A stretch of 64,000 nt of DNA from NCBI RefSeq assembly GCF_008710275.1, contig NZ_VYQE01000006.1, forward strand, positions 124,001-188,000. The letters are read 5' to 3'. Origin of the DNA: Histidinibacterium aquaticum. Its GTDB lineage: Bacteria > Pseudomonadota > Alphaproteobacteria > Rhodobacterales > Rhodobacteraceae. Below the pieces are notes generated by a model. The model was not told the origin of the DNA. It worked only from the letters and a program-made list of their open reading frames with translations, and made no database searches. A program made the translations under genes and the position numbers. Positions 24,076 through 32,304 of the stretch are shown here, in pieces. Numbering within the stretch: position 1 is the stretch's first letter; every line of letters starts with the position of its first letter.

Positions 24076-25461
24076 ATGGAAGCCGAGGAAATCCACGAAC
24101 CGGACGAGGGCAGCGACGCCTATGCCCTGAAGCCAGAGCTCTTTGCCGAGCTGCGGGCGGCACTCGAAGCCGGCGATGCGGAGACCATCGACCGGCTGAT
24201 GGAGCCGTTGCACGCCGCCGACATCGCCGACCTCCTGGAGCAGATCGAGCCCTGGGAGCGCCGCGAGCTGATCGAGCTCTGGCACGGCGGGCTCGACGGC
24301 GAGATCCTCAGCGAGATCGAGGACAACACCCGGGAAGAGATCCTGGGCTACCTCTCGCCCGAGCAGCTGACGCTGGCGGTCCGCGAGCTGGAATCGGACG
24401 ACGTCGTCGACCTCGTCGAGTACCTCGACGACAAGCAGCAGGAGGCGGTGCTCGACTACCTCGAGCCGCTCGACCGGGTCGCGGTCGAAACCGCCCTCTC
24501 CTACCCCGAGGAATCCGCCGGCCGCCTGATGCAGGTGGAGACGGTGCGCGCGCCCCAGCACTGGTCGGTGGGCGAGATGATCGACTTCCTGCGCGCCCAT
24601 CCGGAGAACCTGCCCGAGCAGTTCTACCACGTCATCCTCGTGGACCCGCGGATGAAGCCCGTGGGCAACGTCACGCTGGGCCGGATCATGTCCTCGAAGC
24701 GCAGCGTGAAGCTCTGGGACATCAAGGAGGACATCTTCGTCACCATCCCCGCCACACAGGACGAGGGCGAGGTGGCCTATGCCTTCAACCAGTACCACCT
24801 GATCTCGGCGCCTGTCGTGGACGAGGACGGGCGGCTCGTGGGGGTCGTGACCATCGATGACGCGATGATCGTACTGTCGGAGGAGAACGAGGAGGACCTT
24901 CTGCTGCTCGCCGGCGTGGGCGAGAACACGGTGTCGGACAAGGTTTCCGCCACCGTCCGGCGGCGCCTGCCCTGGCTGGCGGTGAACCTCGTGACGGCAA
25001 TCCTCGCCTCGCTCGTCATCGCCATCTTCGAGGAGGCGATCGCGGGCTACGTGGCGCTCGCCGTGCTCATGCCGATCGTCGCCTCCATGGGCGGCAACGC
25101 GGGCACCCAGTCGCTGACCGTCGCGGTGCGGGCCATCGCGACCAAGGACCTGACCGGGTCGAACGTGCTCAGGGTGATCCGACGCGAGACCATGGTGGGC
25201 CTCATCAACGGGGCGGCCTTCGCCATAGTCATGGGGATCGTGGGGATCGTCTGGTTCGGCTCGCCGATGCTGGGCGTGGTGATCGCCATCGCCATGGTCA
25301 TCAACCTCGTGGTCGCGGGGCTCGCGGGCACCGTGATCCCGGTCGCGCTGGAGAAGATGGGCGTGGACCCGGCGCTCGCCTCGGGCACCTTCGTGACCAC
25401 GGTGACGGACGTCGTCGGCTTCTTCGCATTTCTGGGCATCGGCGCCGCGGTTCTGTTGTAA
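24076..25461 (+). CDS. mgtE: MgtE-family magnesium transporter
   Basis: A 461-residue MgtE channel. The N-domain (about 20-140, ELIELWHGGLDGEILSEIED) and two CBS domains (about 140-270, ending GVVTIDDAMIVLSEENEEDL) act as the cytoplasmic magnesium sensor. Five membrane helices follow, from PWLAVNLVTAILASLVIAIF, with the pore signature PIVASMGGNAGTQ. AGGAAGGGATCCC precedes the ATG. It imports Mg2+ down its gradient and closes when cytoplasmic magnesium is high. Confidence 0.96.
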   Translation: MEAEEIHEPDEGSDAYALKPELFAELRAALEAGDAETIDRLMEPLHAADIADLLEQIEPWERRELIELWHGGLDGEILSEIEDNTREEILGYLSPEQLTLAVRELESDDVVDLVEYLDDKQQEAVLDYLEPLDRVAVETALSYPEESAGRLMQVETVRAPQHWSVGEMIDFLRAHPENLPEQFYHVILVDPRMKPVGNVTLGRIMSSKRSVKLWDIKEDIFVTIPATQDEGEVAYAFNQYHLISAPVVDEDGRLVGVVTIDDAMIVLSEENEEDLLLLAGVGENTVSDKVSATVRRRLPWLAVNLVTAILASLVIAIFEEAIAGYVALAVLMPIVASMGGNAGTQSLTVAVRAIATKDLTGSNVLRVIRRETMVGLINGAAFAIVMGIVGIVWFGSPMLGVVIAIAMVINLVVAGLAGTVIPVALEKMGVDPALASGTFVTTVTDVVGFFAFLGIGAAVLL

Positions 25462-25497
25462 ACGCCGGATGCGACTCCGTAGTGTCGCGACGGAAAC

Positions 25498-25512
25498 GGC
25501 ACGAATCGTGCC
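25498..25512. repeat. Perfect palindrome upstream of fthC
   Basis: GGCACGA-A-TCGTGCC is a perfect 15-base palindrome 19 bases before the fthC start and 36 bases after the mgtE stop. It overlaps where the fthC ribosome-binding site would be. It may be a short transcript hairpin or an operator. The intergenic gap of 70 bases is too small for a 6S RNA gene, which often precedes fthC elsewhere. Confidence 0.4.
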
Positions 25513-25531
25513 CGGCGTGCATTGGACTGGC

Positions 25532-26089
25532 ATGACACCGCTCGACGACGCCAAGGCGCTGGCCCGGAAATCGGCCTACGGTCGCCGGAAAACGGCTCAC
25601 GAGGCCGGCGCCGGCCCGGGACCTCACCTGTCCAGTATCCTGGCCGAGCATCGCGGCGTGCCGCTGGCGGGCTACATGCCGATCCGCACCGAGATCGACG
25701 TCCTGCCCGCCATGACCGAAGCGGCGGCGCACGGCCCCGTGGGCGTGCCGGTGATCGTGGGCCAGGGCTTGCCGCTGATGTTCCACGAGTGGACCCCGGG
25801 CTGCCAGATGATGGACGGCCCCTTCGGCGCCTGCATCCCGGTCACGGCCCTGCCCATGGTGCCGCAGGTCGTCATCGTGCCGCTGGTGGCCTTCGACCGC
25901 CGCGGCGGCCGGCTGGGCTACGGCGGCGGCTTCTACGACCGCACGTTGGAACGCCTGCGGTCCGCGGGACCCTGCCTCGCGATTGGCTACGCCTATTCCG
26001 CGCAGGAAGACGACGCCCTGCCGCTGGAAGAGACCGACCAGCCGCTCGACATGATCGTGACCGAGACCGAGGTCATCGACCTGCGCTAG
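25532..26089 (+). CDS. fthC: 5-formyltetrahydrofolate cyclo-ligase
   Basis: A 185-residue protein that uses ATP to turn 5-formyltetrahydrofolate into 5,10-methenyltetrahydrofolate. The family core PMVPQVVIVPLVAFDRRGGR followed by LGYGGGFYDRTLERL is present, the latter being the P-loop-like glycine motif. The start at 25532 (TPLDDAKALARKSAYGRR) gives the normal length; the open frame to 25469 adds nothing recognisable. Its end overlaps the olsB end on the other strand by four bases. Confidence 0.93.
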   Translation: MTPLDDAKALARKSAYGRRKTAHEAGAGPGPHLSSILAEHRGVPLAGYMPIRTEIDVLPAMTEAAAHGPVGVPVIVGQGLPLMFHEWTPGCQMMDGPFGACIPVTALPMVPQVVIVPLVAFDRRGGRLGYGGGFYDRTLERLRSAGPCLAIGYAYSAQEDDALPLEETDQPLDMIVTETEVIDLR

Positions 26090-26820
26090 CCTGCGAGCGC
26101 CCTCAACGCCCGTGCCCGACCCTCCGGAACCGCGCTGATCTCGAGGCCGGTGAAGACGTGGAGCGTGTTCATCTCCCGGTCCACGACGGCGTGATCGGAG
26201 ACCCATCCTCCCATGGCGAGGTAGCTCTTGAGCAGCGGCGGCATCCGTCTCAACCCCTCCCGCCGGTCGGGCGCGCGGCGCAGGCGCTCGGCGAAGCGGA
26301 AGACGTCCGCCGCCTTGACTCGCGGCAGCCAGCGCTTGGGCGCGAGGTGGTGGGCGGCGAGCATCCCGAAGGCGTCGAGGTAGGCCTCCGCCTCGGTTCC
26401 GCGGAACGACGAGCAGCCGAAGAGCATCTCGATCCCGTTCTCGTCGACGAAGCGGGTCATCGCCCCCCAGGCGACACGCAGGACGTCGGCATCGCGCACC
26501 TCCGGGTGTATGCAGAAGCGGCCCATCTCCACCATCGGCCCGTCGAAGGCCTCCAGCGGGTCGAGCCGGTAGTACTGCGCCGAGTAGCTGCGCCCGATCT
26601 CGGCGCCGGAGTTCAGGACCAGCAGGCGAAAGGTGCAGACGAGCCGCCCGCTCCCGGCCTCCTCGACCAGGACATGCCGGCACAGCGCGTCGAAACGGTC
26701 GGCGTCGAGACCCTCGCCCCCCTGGAAGCACAGGTGACGCAAGCGCTGCGCGGCGCGCAGGTCGGCCTCCGTTTCCGCAAAGCGGGCGGAGAGGCGTCCG
26801 CTCGTCACAGCCTCTTGCAT
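26086..26820 (-). CDS. olsB: L-ornithine N-alpha-acyltransferase (ornithine lipid synthesis)
   Basis: A 244-residue GNAT-fold enzyme of the OlsB type, which transfers a 3-hydroxyacyl chain from acyl carrier protein to ornithine to form lyso-ornithine lipid. Blocks seen are AQRLRHLCFQGGEGLDADRF, CRHVLVEEAGSGRLVCTFRL, MVEMGRFCIHPEV and LRRMPPLLKSYLAMGGWVSD, all typical of OlsB. The partner olsA is not adjacent. Expression may rise under phosphate limitation in other species; no PHO box was recognised here. It is convergent with fthC. Confidence 0.88.
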   Translation of the reverse strand: MQEAVTSGRLSARFAETEADLRAAQRLRHLCFQGGEGLDADRFDALCRHVLVEEAGSGRLVCTFRLLVLNSGAEIGRSYSAQYYRLDPLEAFDGPMVEMGRFCIHPEVRDADVLRVAWGAMTRFVDENGIEMLFGCSSFRGTEAEAYLDAFGMLAAHHLAPKRWLPRVKAADVFRFAERLRRAPDRREGLRRMPPLLKSYLAMGGWVSDHAVVDREMNTLHVFTGLEISAVPEGRARALRALAG

Positions 26821-26893
26821 CGCGGCCTCCTTTGCCGTGGCGCGATCCTTCCTAGATAGGGATCAACGGCATAGAAAGGATAGCGGTTCAGAT

Positions 26894-27319
26894 ATGGCCA
26901 AGACCATCGATATTCCGACCGATCACGTCGAGAAATCCGACGCCGAGTGGCGCGAGCAACTCTCGCCCGAGGCCTACAAGGTGACGCGCAAGCACGGGAC
27001 CGAGCGGGCGGGCACCCATGACGACTTTCCCAAGGAGCCCGGCGTGTTCGCCTGCACCTGCTGCGGCGCGCCGCTCTTCGACCAGGAGCACAAGTTCGAA
27101 AGCGGGACCGGCTGGCCCTCTTTCTGGCAGCCCGTCGACGGGGTCGAGAGCCGGATCGTGGGCGAGAAGGAAGACCGGTCGCTCTTCATGCGGCGCACCG
27201 AGGTGCACTGCAACCGCTGCGAGGCGCACCTGGGCCACGTCTTCCCTGACGGGCCGCAACCCACCGGCCTGCGCTACTGCATCAACGGTGTCGCGCTCAA
27301 CTTTCAGCCCGAGGGCTAG
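26894..27319 (+). CDS. msrB: Methionine-R-sulfoxide reductase B
   Basis: A 141-residue MsrB that reduces methionine-(R)-S-oxide in oxidised proteins. The catalytic Cys129 lies in RYCINGVALNF. Zinc ligands are Cys54 and Cys57 (CTCCGAPLF) plus Cys106 and Cys109 (CNRCEAHLGHVF). GTGWPSFWQP is the substrate-pocket motif. The start at 26894 gives the standard N-terminus; the ATG at 26837 adds 19 residues without signal features. It is convergent with bamE, four bases apart. Confidence 0.96.
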   Translation: MAKTIDIPTDHVEKSDAEWREQLSPEAYKVTRKHGTERAGTHDDFPKEPGVFACTCCGAPLFDQEHKFESGTGWPSFWQPVDGVESRIVGEKEDRSLFMRRTEVHCNRCEAHLGHVFPDGPQPTGLRYCINGVALNFQPEG

Positions 27320-27323
27320 AACC

Positions 27324-27791
27324 TCACTCGTCCCCGCCGAAGAGCTGTTCGGCCGAGACGTTGCCGATGTTGCCGAGCAGCTGGCGCAGGAAGGTCGTGT
27401 CGCGCAGACCGTCGTCGGTGATGCGGCGGGTCAGGACCACGGCACGGCCGTCCTCGAGCCCGTATCGCTCGATGTTGCGCAGAACGCCGGAGGGGTCGAA
27501 ATCCATCGCCACGATCTGGCGCTCGATCTCCTCCGGCTCGAACGGACCGACGCGGCGGAAGCGGCTCTCGACGTAGTAGAAGGCGCCCTCGCCCAGCACG
27601 CCGGATGTCGTCGGCTGACCGATGGTGGTGGTGATGGTCTCTCGGGTGTCGACGCCGGGCTGCAGGGCCTGCAATTCCTCGGGCGACGGGACGAAGCCGT
27701 GATTGCGGTAGAGCGGCGAACAGGCGGCGGTCGCGAGCGCCGTGCCCAGAACGATGGCGGCGAGCACGCTGCGTCCGCGTTTGGTCCCCAT
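27324..27791 (-). CDS. bamE: Outer-membrane assembly lipoprotein BamE
   Basis: A 155-residue lipoprotein precursor. The signal peptide ends at ALATAACSP, giving a lipobox-like Cys near residue 24. The SmpA/OmlA domain follows: NHGFVPSPEELQALQPGVDT, then TITTTIGQPTTSGVLGEGAF and FDPSGVLRNIERYGLEDGR. BamE helps the BamABCD complex insert beta-barrels. GAGGGAGACGGC precedes ATG 27791; the frame to 27860 is not needed. It is divergent from the yceD gene, as in other Rhodobacteraceae. Confidence 0.92.
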   Translation of the reverse strand: MGTKRGRSVLAAIVLGTALATAACSPLYRNHGFVPSPEELQALQPGVDTRETITTTIGQPTTSGVLGEGAFYYVESRFRRVGPFEPEEIERQIVAMDFDPSGVLRNIERYGLEDGRAVVLTRRITDDGLRDTTFLRQLLGNIGNVSAEQLFGGDE

Positions 27792-27877
27792 GCCGTCTCC
27801 CTCGCGGCCCTTGTGCCGCCCTTGCCCACGATTTAGGCCGATTACATCGAAAAAGACCAAGATGACAAGGAGTCTCC

Positions 27878-28438
27878 GTGTCCAGTGACCTGCCCAGCGA
27901 GACCCTTCGTCTCGCCGACCTCGCCGCCCGCGACGTGACCGAGCGGGTGCTGGAGCCCGATGCGGCCGGTCGCGCCGCCCTCGCGGCCGAGCTCGGGATC
28001 GAGGGGATCCGCAAGTTCCGCTTCGCCGTGACCCTTACGCCGCGGGGCAAGGCGGACTGGTCGCTCGACGCCGATCTCGGGGCCACCGTTGTGCAGGCCT
28101 GCGTGGTCACGCTCGATCCCGTCACGACGCGGATCGACGAGCGCATCTCGCGGCGCTTTCTCGCCGACTGGTCCGAACCGGAGGGCGGGACCGAGATCGA
28201 GATGCCCGACGACGAGACCGCCGAGCCCCTGCCCGCGACGCTCGATCTCTACGAGGTCGCGCTCGAGGCCCTGGCCCTGGCGCTGCCGCCCTACCCCCGC
28301 GCGGACGGGGTCGAGATGGACGAGGCCGTCTTCGCCGAACCGGGCACCGAGCCGCTGCGCGACGAGGACCTCAAGCCCTTCGCCGGGCTCAAGGACCTCA
28401 AGGACCGGCTCGGAGGCGGCGGAGACGAGGAAAAATAG
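27878..28438 (+). CDS. YceD (DUF177) family protein
   Basis: A 186-residue protein of the DUF177 family, thought to aid 23S rRNA accumulation, encoded upstream of rpmF in many bacteria. The family core is VVQACVVTLDPVTTRIDERI, here keeping a single Cys where many members have a pair, with LDLYEVALEALALALPPYPR and a Lys/Asp-rich end (DLKPFAGLKDLKDRLGGG). GTG 27878 is chosen because AAGGAG lies six bases before it. The context, yceD-rpmF-plsX-fabH, is the classic ribosome/fatty-acid block. Confidence 0.92.
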   Translation: MSSDLPSETLRLADLAARDVTERVLEPDAAGRAALAAELGIEGIRKFRFAVTLTPRGKADWSLDADLGATVVQACVVTLDPVTTRIDERISRRFLADWSEPEGGTEIEMPDDETAEPLPATLDLYEVALEALALALPPYPRADGVEMDEAVFAEPGTEPLRDEDLKPFAGLKDLKDRLGGGGDEEK

Positions 28439-28449
28439 GGACTCTCCCC

Positions 28450-28477
28450 TTGCGAACGCGACGAAAGGCTGTATTTT
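28450..28477 (+). promoter_or_regulatory. Candidate sigma-70 promoter for rpmF-plsX-fabH
   Basis: TTGCGA (28450-28455) and TATTTT (28472-28477) are separated by 16 bases in the 160-base gap before rpmF. Spacing and quality are fair for a housekeeping promoter in a GC-rich alphaproteobacterium. It leaves an untranslated leader of about 115 bases. Confidence 0.4.
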
Positions 28478-28598
28478 CCGCGCTCCTGCGAATGACCGCT
28501 CGACAGGGCGCGCCTGTGGCGTTAGACGCCCCGCAGCGAACCTGATGCGAAACGAAGACCGGGTGCCGGAAACGCGCCCAGAACCCAGAGGTTGAGAC

Positions 28599-28805
28599 AT
28601 GGCTGTCCCTCAGAACAAGGTGTCCAAGGCCCGCCGCAACTGGCGCCGGTCGCACCACGCCCTGTCGGGCTCGAACCCGAACGAATGCGACAACTGCGGC
28701 GAGCTGAAGCGCCCGCACCACGTCTGCCCGTCCTGCGGCCATTACGCGGACCGTGAAGTCGTGGCGATGGTCGACGAGGTCGAGCTGGACGACGACGCGG
28801 CCTGA
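28599..28805 (+). CDS. rpmF: 50S ribosomal protein L32
   Basis: A 68-residue L32: [20 protein letters not shown] is the family N-terminus, and [20 protein letters not shown] holds four Cys of a zinc ribbon. It is a structural protein of the large subunit. The C-terminus is acidic ([11 protein letters not shown]), somewhat longer than in enterobacteria, as in other Rhodobacteraceae. plsX follows 19 bases later on the same strand. Confidence 0.97.
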   Translation: MAVPQNKVSKARRNWRRSHHALSGSNPNECDNCGELKRPHHVCPSCGHYADREVVAMVDEVELDDDAA

Positions 28806-28824
28806 TCGGCCGCGTTCGCACGAC

Positions 28825-29943
28825 ATGAACCGGACCGGCACGGGCAGCACCGCCCCCTCGTCTGATGCGGGGGGCGTTGTCATTTCCGTCGACGCGATGG
28901 GGGGTGACAGTGGACCCGCCACCGTGGTGGCCGGGCTCGCGAAGTTCCTGGGCAAGACGCCCGGGGCCCGCGTCATCCTCCACGGCAGTGCCGAGGTCCT
29001 GACGCCGCTCGTCGCCAAGAAGAAGATCGAGAAGCGCGTCACCGTGCGTGACGCGGCCGATGTCGTCGCGATGACCGACAAGCCGTCGCACGTCATGCGC
29101 CACGGCAAGGCCACCTCCATGTGGTCGGCGATCGATTCCGTCCGCGAGGGCGAGGCGCAGGTCTGCGTCTCCTGCGGCAACACCGGCGCGCTGATGGCCG
29201 TCTCGATGGTCCGGCTGCGCAAGGCCGAGGGCGTGAACCGCCCCGCCATCGCCTGCCTCTGGCCCTCCCGCAATCCTTCCGGGTTCAACCTGATGCTCGA
29301 CGTCGGCGCCGATATCCGCGCCGACCAGGACGATCTGCTGACCTACGCGCTGATGGGTGCCTCCTACGCCCGCAACGGCCTCGGGATCGAGCGTCCGCGC
29401 ATCGGCCTGCTCAACGTGGGCGTCGAGGATCACAAGGGCCGCGCCGAGCTGAAGGTCGCCCATGACCTTATCGCCCGCGCCGCGCCGGTCGCCGATTTCG
29501 ACTACGTTGGCTTCGTCGAGGGCGGCGACATTCCCTCGTCCCGCGTCGACGTGATCGTCACCGATGGTTTTACCGGCAATGTCGCGCTCAAGACCGGAGA
29601 GGGCACCGCCTCTCTCATCTCGGAACTTCTGCGTGAAGCGTTCCGCAAGACGCCCCTCAGCCGTGTCGCCGCGCTGCTGGCCCTCACCTCGATGAATCGC
29701 CTGAGAAAGCGCATCGATCCGCGCCGGGTGAACGGCGGCGTCTTCCTCGGGCTCAACGGTACGGTCGTGAAGAGCCACGGCTCCGCCGACGCCACGGGAG
29801 TTGCAGCGGCCCTCAAACTGGCCTATCGCCTCGCGAAATCCGGGTTCTCGGACAAGCTTGCAGCGCGCGTGGCCTCCGTCGGCGTGCTGCCGCCCGCCCC
29901 CGGACAATCAGAGGCCGAGCGGATCGAGGACGAGGCAACGTGA
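28825..29943 (+). CDS. plsX: Phosphate acyltransferase PlsX
   Basis: A 372-residue PlsX, which makes acyl-phosphate from acyl-ACP and phosphate as the first step of phospholipid synthesis. ISVDAMGGDSGPATVVAGLA, VSCGNTGALMAVSMV and GFTGNVALKTGEGTASLI are the conserved blocks. The start at ATG 28825 adds a polar 18-residue lead before the first strand. Its stop overlaps the GTG of fabH (GTGA), so both are coupled. Confidence 0.97.
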   Translation: MNRTGTGSTAPSSDAGGVVISVDAMGGDSGPATVVAGLAKFLGKTPGARVILHGSAEVLTPLVAKKKIEKRVTVRDAADVVAMTDKPSHVMRHGKATSMWSAIDSVREGEAQVCVSCGNTGALMAVSMVRLRKAEGVNRPAIACLWPSRNPSGFNLMLDVGADIRADQDDLLTYALMGASYARNGLGIERPRIGLLNVGVEDHKGRAELKVAHDLIARAAPVADFDYVGFVEGGDIPSSRVDVIVTDGFTGNVALKTGEGTASLISELLREAFRKTPLSRVAALLALTSMNRLRKRIDPRRVNGGVFLGLNGTVVKSHGSADATGVAAALKLAYRLAKSGFSDKLAARVASVGVLPPAPGQSEAERIEDEAT

Positions 29944-30908
29944 GACGGGCCGTCATCAGAGGGGTCGGGCATTACCTGCCGGATCGCGTGGTACCCAACT
30001 CCGAATTCGAGAAGACGCTGGAGACCTCCGACGAGTGGATCCGCTCGCGCTCCGGCATCGAGCGCCGCCACTTCGCCGCCGAGGGAGAGACGACCTCGAC
30101 TCTCGCGACCGAGGCCGGGCGCAGCGCGCTGGCGATGGCCGGGCTCGGTGGCTCCGACCTGGACGCAATCGTCCTGGCGACCTCCACCGCCGACCTCACA
30201 TTCCCCTCCGCCGCGACCATGGTGCAGGACGCGCTCGGCATGACCCAGGGCTTCGCCTTCGACGTCCAGGCGGTCTGCGCGGGCTTCGTCTACGCGCTCT
30301 CCAACGCCAACGCGATGATCCTCTCCGGCCAGGCCGAGCGGGTGCTCGTCATCGGGTCGGAGACCTTCAGCCGGATCATGGACTGGACCGACCGCTCGAC
30401 CTGCGTGCTCTTCGGCGACGGCGCGGGCGCGGTGGTCCTGGAGGCGGCCGAGGGCGACGGGACGTCCGCCGACCGCGGCATCCTCGCCACCGATCTGCAC
30501 TCCGACGGGCGCTTCCGCGACCTGCTCTACGTCGACGGCGGCGTCTCCACCGGCTCCTCCGGCGTGCTGCGCATGCAGGGCAAGGAGGTCTTCCGCCACG
30601 CGGTCGAGAAACTGGCGGCGACGGCGGATGCGGCGCTCGCCAAGGCCGGCCTCACGCCGGACGATATCGACTGGGTCGTGCCCCACCAGGCCAACATCCG
30701 GATCATCCAGTCCACGGCGAAGAAGCTCGGCGTTCCGATGGACAAGGTGGTCGTCACCGTCCAGGACCACGGCAACACCTCGGCCGCCTCGATCCCCCTC
30801 GCCCTGTCCGTCGGCGTCGAGCGCGGACAGATCAAGCCGGGCGACGTCGTCGTGACCGAGGCCATCGGCGGCGGCCTCGCCTGGGGCTCCGTCGTCCTGC
30901 GCTGGTAG
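29940..30908 (+). CDS. fabH: 3-oxoacyl-ACP synthase III
   Basis: A 322-residue KAS III, condensing acetyl-CoA with malonyl-ACP to start fatty-acid synthesis. The triad is complete: Cys113 (VQAVCAGF), His249 (VPHQANIRI) and Asn279 (DHGNTSAAS). [20 protein letters not shown] and [11 protein letters not shown] are family blocks. It uses GTG at 29940, overlapping the plsX stop. Downstream is ihfA with its own probable promoter. Confidence 0.97.
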   Translation: MRRAVIRGVGHYLPDRVVPNSEFEKTLETSDEWIRSRSGIERRHFAAEGETTSTLATEAGRSALAMAGLGGSDLDAIVLATSTADLTFPSAATMVQDALGMTQGFAFDVQAVCAGFVYALSNANAMILSGQAERVLVIGSETFSRIMDWTDRSTCVLFGDGAGAVVLEAAEGDGTSADRGILATDLHSDGRFRDLLYVDGGVSTGSSGVLRMQGKEVFRHAVEKLAATADAALAKAGLTPDDIDWVVPHQANIRIIQSTAKKLGVPMDKVVVTVQDHGNTSAASIPLALSVGVERGQIKPGDVVVTEAIGGGLAWGSVVLRW

Positions 30909-30940
30909 TCGCCGGGGACCGCTCCCGGGCTCCCGAAGAG

Positions 30941-30968
30941 TTGACTTTCTTGAAGACCCCCCTCTAAG
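30941..30968 (+). promoter_or_regulatory. Candidate sigma-70 promoter of ihfA
   Basis: TTGACT (30941-30946) and TCTAAG (30963-30968) are 16 bases apart, ending 25 bases before the ihfA start. The -35 element is strong, the -10 weak. It gives ihfA and perhaps the MerR gene expression independent of fabH. Confidence 0.5.
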
Positions 30969-30993
30969 GTTTCGTAAAAACAGGGGGATGGAG

Positions 30994-31299
30994 ATGTCCG
31001 ACAAGACGCTGACGCGGATGGACCTCGCCGAAGCGGTCCATGCCGAGGTGGGCCTCAGCCGCAACGACTCGGCCCAGCTCGTCGAGAGCGTCCTCTCCCA
31101 TGTCTCGGATGCGCTGGTGCGTGGCGAGACGGTGAAGATCAGCTCCTTCGGCACGTTTTCCGTCCGCGAGAAGGCGGCCCGAGTCGGCCGCAACCCGAAG
31201 ACCGGCGAAGAGGTGCCCATTCACCCGCGCCGGGTGCTTACCTTCCGTCCCTCCCACCTGATGAAGGACCGGGTCGCCGCAGGCAACCGCGGCAACTGA
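30994..31299 (+). CDS. ihfA: Integration host factor alpha subunit
   Basis: A 101-residue IHF-alpha/HU-family protein that bends DNA as a heterodimer with IHF-beta. [40 protein letters not shown] and [20 protein letters not shown] are the dimer and DNA-arm blocks, with the intercalating Pro of the arm. ATG 30994 is preferred over 30988 because GGGGGATGGAG then serves as the ribosome-binding region and MSDKT is the family-like start. A MerR gene follows two bases later. Confidence 0.96.
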   Translation: MSDKTLTRMDLAEAVHAEVGLSRNDSAQLVESVLSHVSDALVRGETVKISSFGTFSVREKAARVGRNPKTGEEVPIHPRRVLTFRPSHLMKDRVAAGNRGN

Positions 31300-31301
31300 C
31301 G

Positions 31302-32117
31302 ATGCCGCCCAAGTCCAGGGACGCCTTTCGAACGATCTCCGAAGTCGCGGAGTGGCTGGATACCCCGGCCCATGTCCTGCGCTTCTGGGAGAGCAAGTTT
31401 CCCCAGATCAAGCCGGTCAAGCGCGCCGGGGGCCGCCGGTACTACCGGCCGGACGACATGGCGCTGCTCGCCGGGATCAAGACGCTGCTCCACGAGCAGG
31501 GCCTGACCATCAAGGGGGCCCAGAAGCTCCTGCGCGAGAAGGGCGTGCGCCACGTCGCCTCTCTCGGCATGGCGGAGGGAGAGGTGACGGACGCCGCCGA
31601 GGCCGAGCCGCAGCCGGACAACGTGGTTCCCCTGGAACTTCCCGAGACGCCACCCGCCCCAGAGGAGGCCCCTGAGCCGGAGGCGGCGGAGGCCCCCGCG
31701 GCCGCCGAGGAGGCGCCGCCGGAGTTCGAGCCCCTCCCGGAGGAGCCCCCGGAGACGCCCGAGGACCCGCCGAGCCCGCCGCTGTCGGACGAAGGCACCC
31801 AGGAGGGCCCGCGAGTCATCCCGCATCCCGACCCGGAGCACGAGACCGGCCAGCCCCAGCTGCCCTTCGGAACCCGTCGCCCGGAGGCCGAGGACGCGCC
31901 CGTCGAGGCCGCCGAGGCCGCTCCCACCGGCGAGGCCGAAGCCCCTGCCCCTGTCCAGCCCGCCACCGCGGAGCCTGAGCCGGGCCTGCTGGCCTACCTC
32001 GCTCATGCCGACCGGCTCGCCGCCGATCCCGACCGCCTCGCCCGGGTCACCTCGCGGCTCGAGGCCCTGGCGGAGCGGCTTCGGCAGGAGCCGGGCCGGG
32101 AAGCGTCACGAGGCTGA
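31302..32117 (+). CDS. MerR-family regulator with long acidic Pro/Ala tail
   Basis: A 271-residue protein. Residues 1-75 form a MerR winged helix: [40 protein letters not shown] and [17 protein letters not shown]. Residues about 100-220 are low-complexity Glu/Pro/Ala and probably disordered; a short conserved helix closes the protein ([20 protein letters not shown]). No Cys-based metal site is present. The gene follows ihfA by two bases, an order usual in Rhodobacterales. Target genes are unknown. Confidence 0.9.
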   Translation: MPPKSRDAFRTISEVAEWLDTPAHVLRFWESKFPQIKPVKRAGGRRYYRPDDMALLAGIKTLLHEQGLTIKGAQKLLREKGVRHVASLGMAEGEVTDAAEAEPQPDNVVPLELPETPPAPEEAPEPEAAEAPAAAEEAPPEFEPLPEEPPETPEDPPSPPLSDEGTQEGPRVIPHPDPEHETGQPQLPFGTRRPEAEDAPVEAAEAAPTGEAEAPAPVQPATAEPEPGLLAYLAHADRLAADPDRLARVTSRLEALAERLRQEPGREASRG

Positions 32118-32126
32118 TTTCGAGGG

Positions 32127-32154
32127 TTGCACGTGTCTCTCAGTTCGGTAGAAG
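32127..32154 (+). promoter_or_regulatory. Candidate promoter of the tRNA-Pro gene
   Basis: TTGCAC (32127-32132) and TAGAAG (32149-32154) are 16 bases apart and end 11 bases before the tRNA, a normal distance for a stable-RNA start site. Confidence 0.45.
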
Positions 32155-32165
32155 ACGCTCCACGT

Positions 32166-32242
32166 CGGGCTATGGCGCAGCCTGGTAGCGCGTCCGTCTG
32201 GGGGACGGAAGGTCGCAGGTTCAAGTCCTGCTAGCCCGACCA
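32166..32242 (+). tRNA. tRNA-Pro (GGG anticodon)
   Basis: The 77 bases fold as a cloverleaf: acceptor CGGGCTA pairs with TAGCCCG, D arm with GCGC/GCGC and a GG-containing loop, anticodon stem TCCGT/ACGGA around CTGGGGG with anticodon GGG, and T arm GCAGG-TTCAAGT-CCTGC. The 3' CCA is encoded. Anticodon GGG reads CCC and CCU proline codons, which fits a GC-rich genome. A terminator follows eight bases later. Confidence 0.96.
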
Positions 32243-32249
32243 TTTTCGC

Positions 32250-32279
32250 AACGCCCGCCCCTCACCCGGGCGGGCGTTT
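32250..32279 (+). terminator. Rho-independent terminator after tRNA-Pro
   Basis: AACGCCCGCCC (32250-32260), loop CTCACCC and GGGCGGGCGTT (32268-32278) form a perfect 11-pair stem followed by a short T stretch. It closes the tRNA transcript before dcd. Confidence 0.85.
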
Positions 32280-32304
32280 CGCGATCCGCGCGGAGGAAGT
32301 TGCG

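Noticed and set aside
25462-25531. 6S RNA before fthC
   Set aside because: The gap between mgtE and fthC is only 70 bases, too short for 6S RNA; only a palindrome is present.
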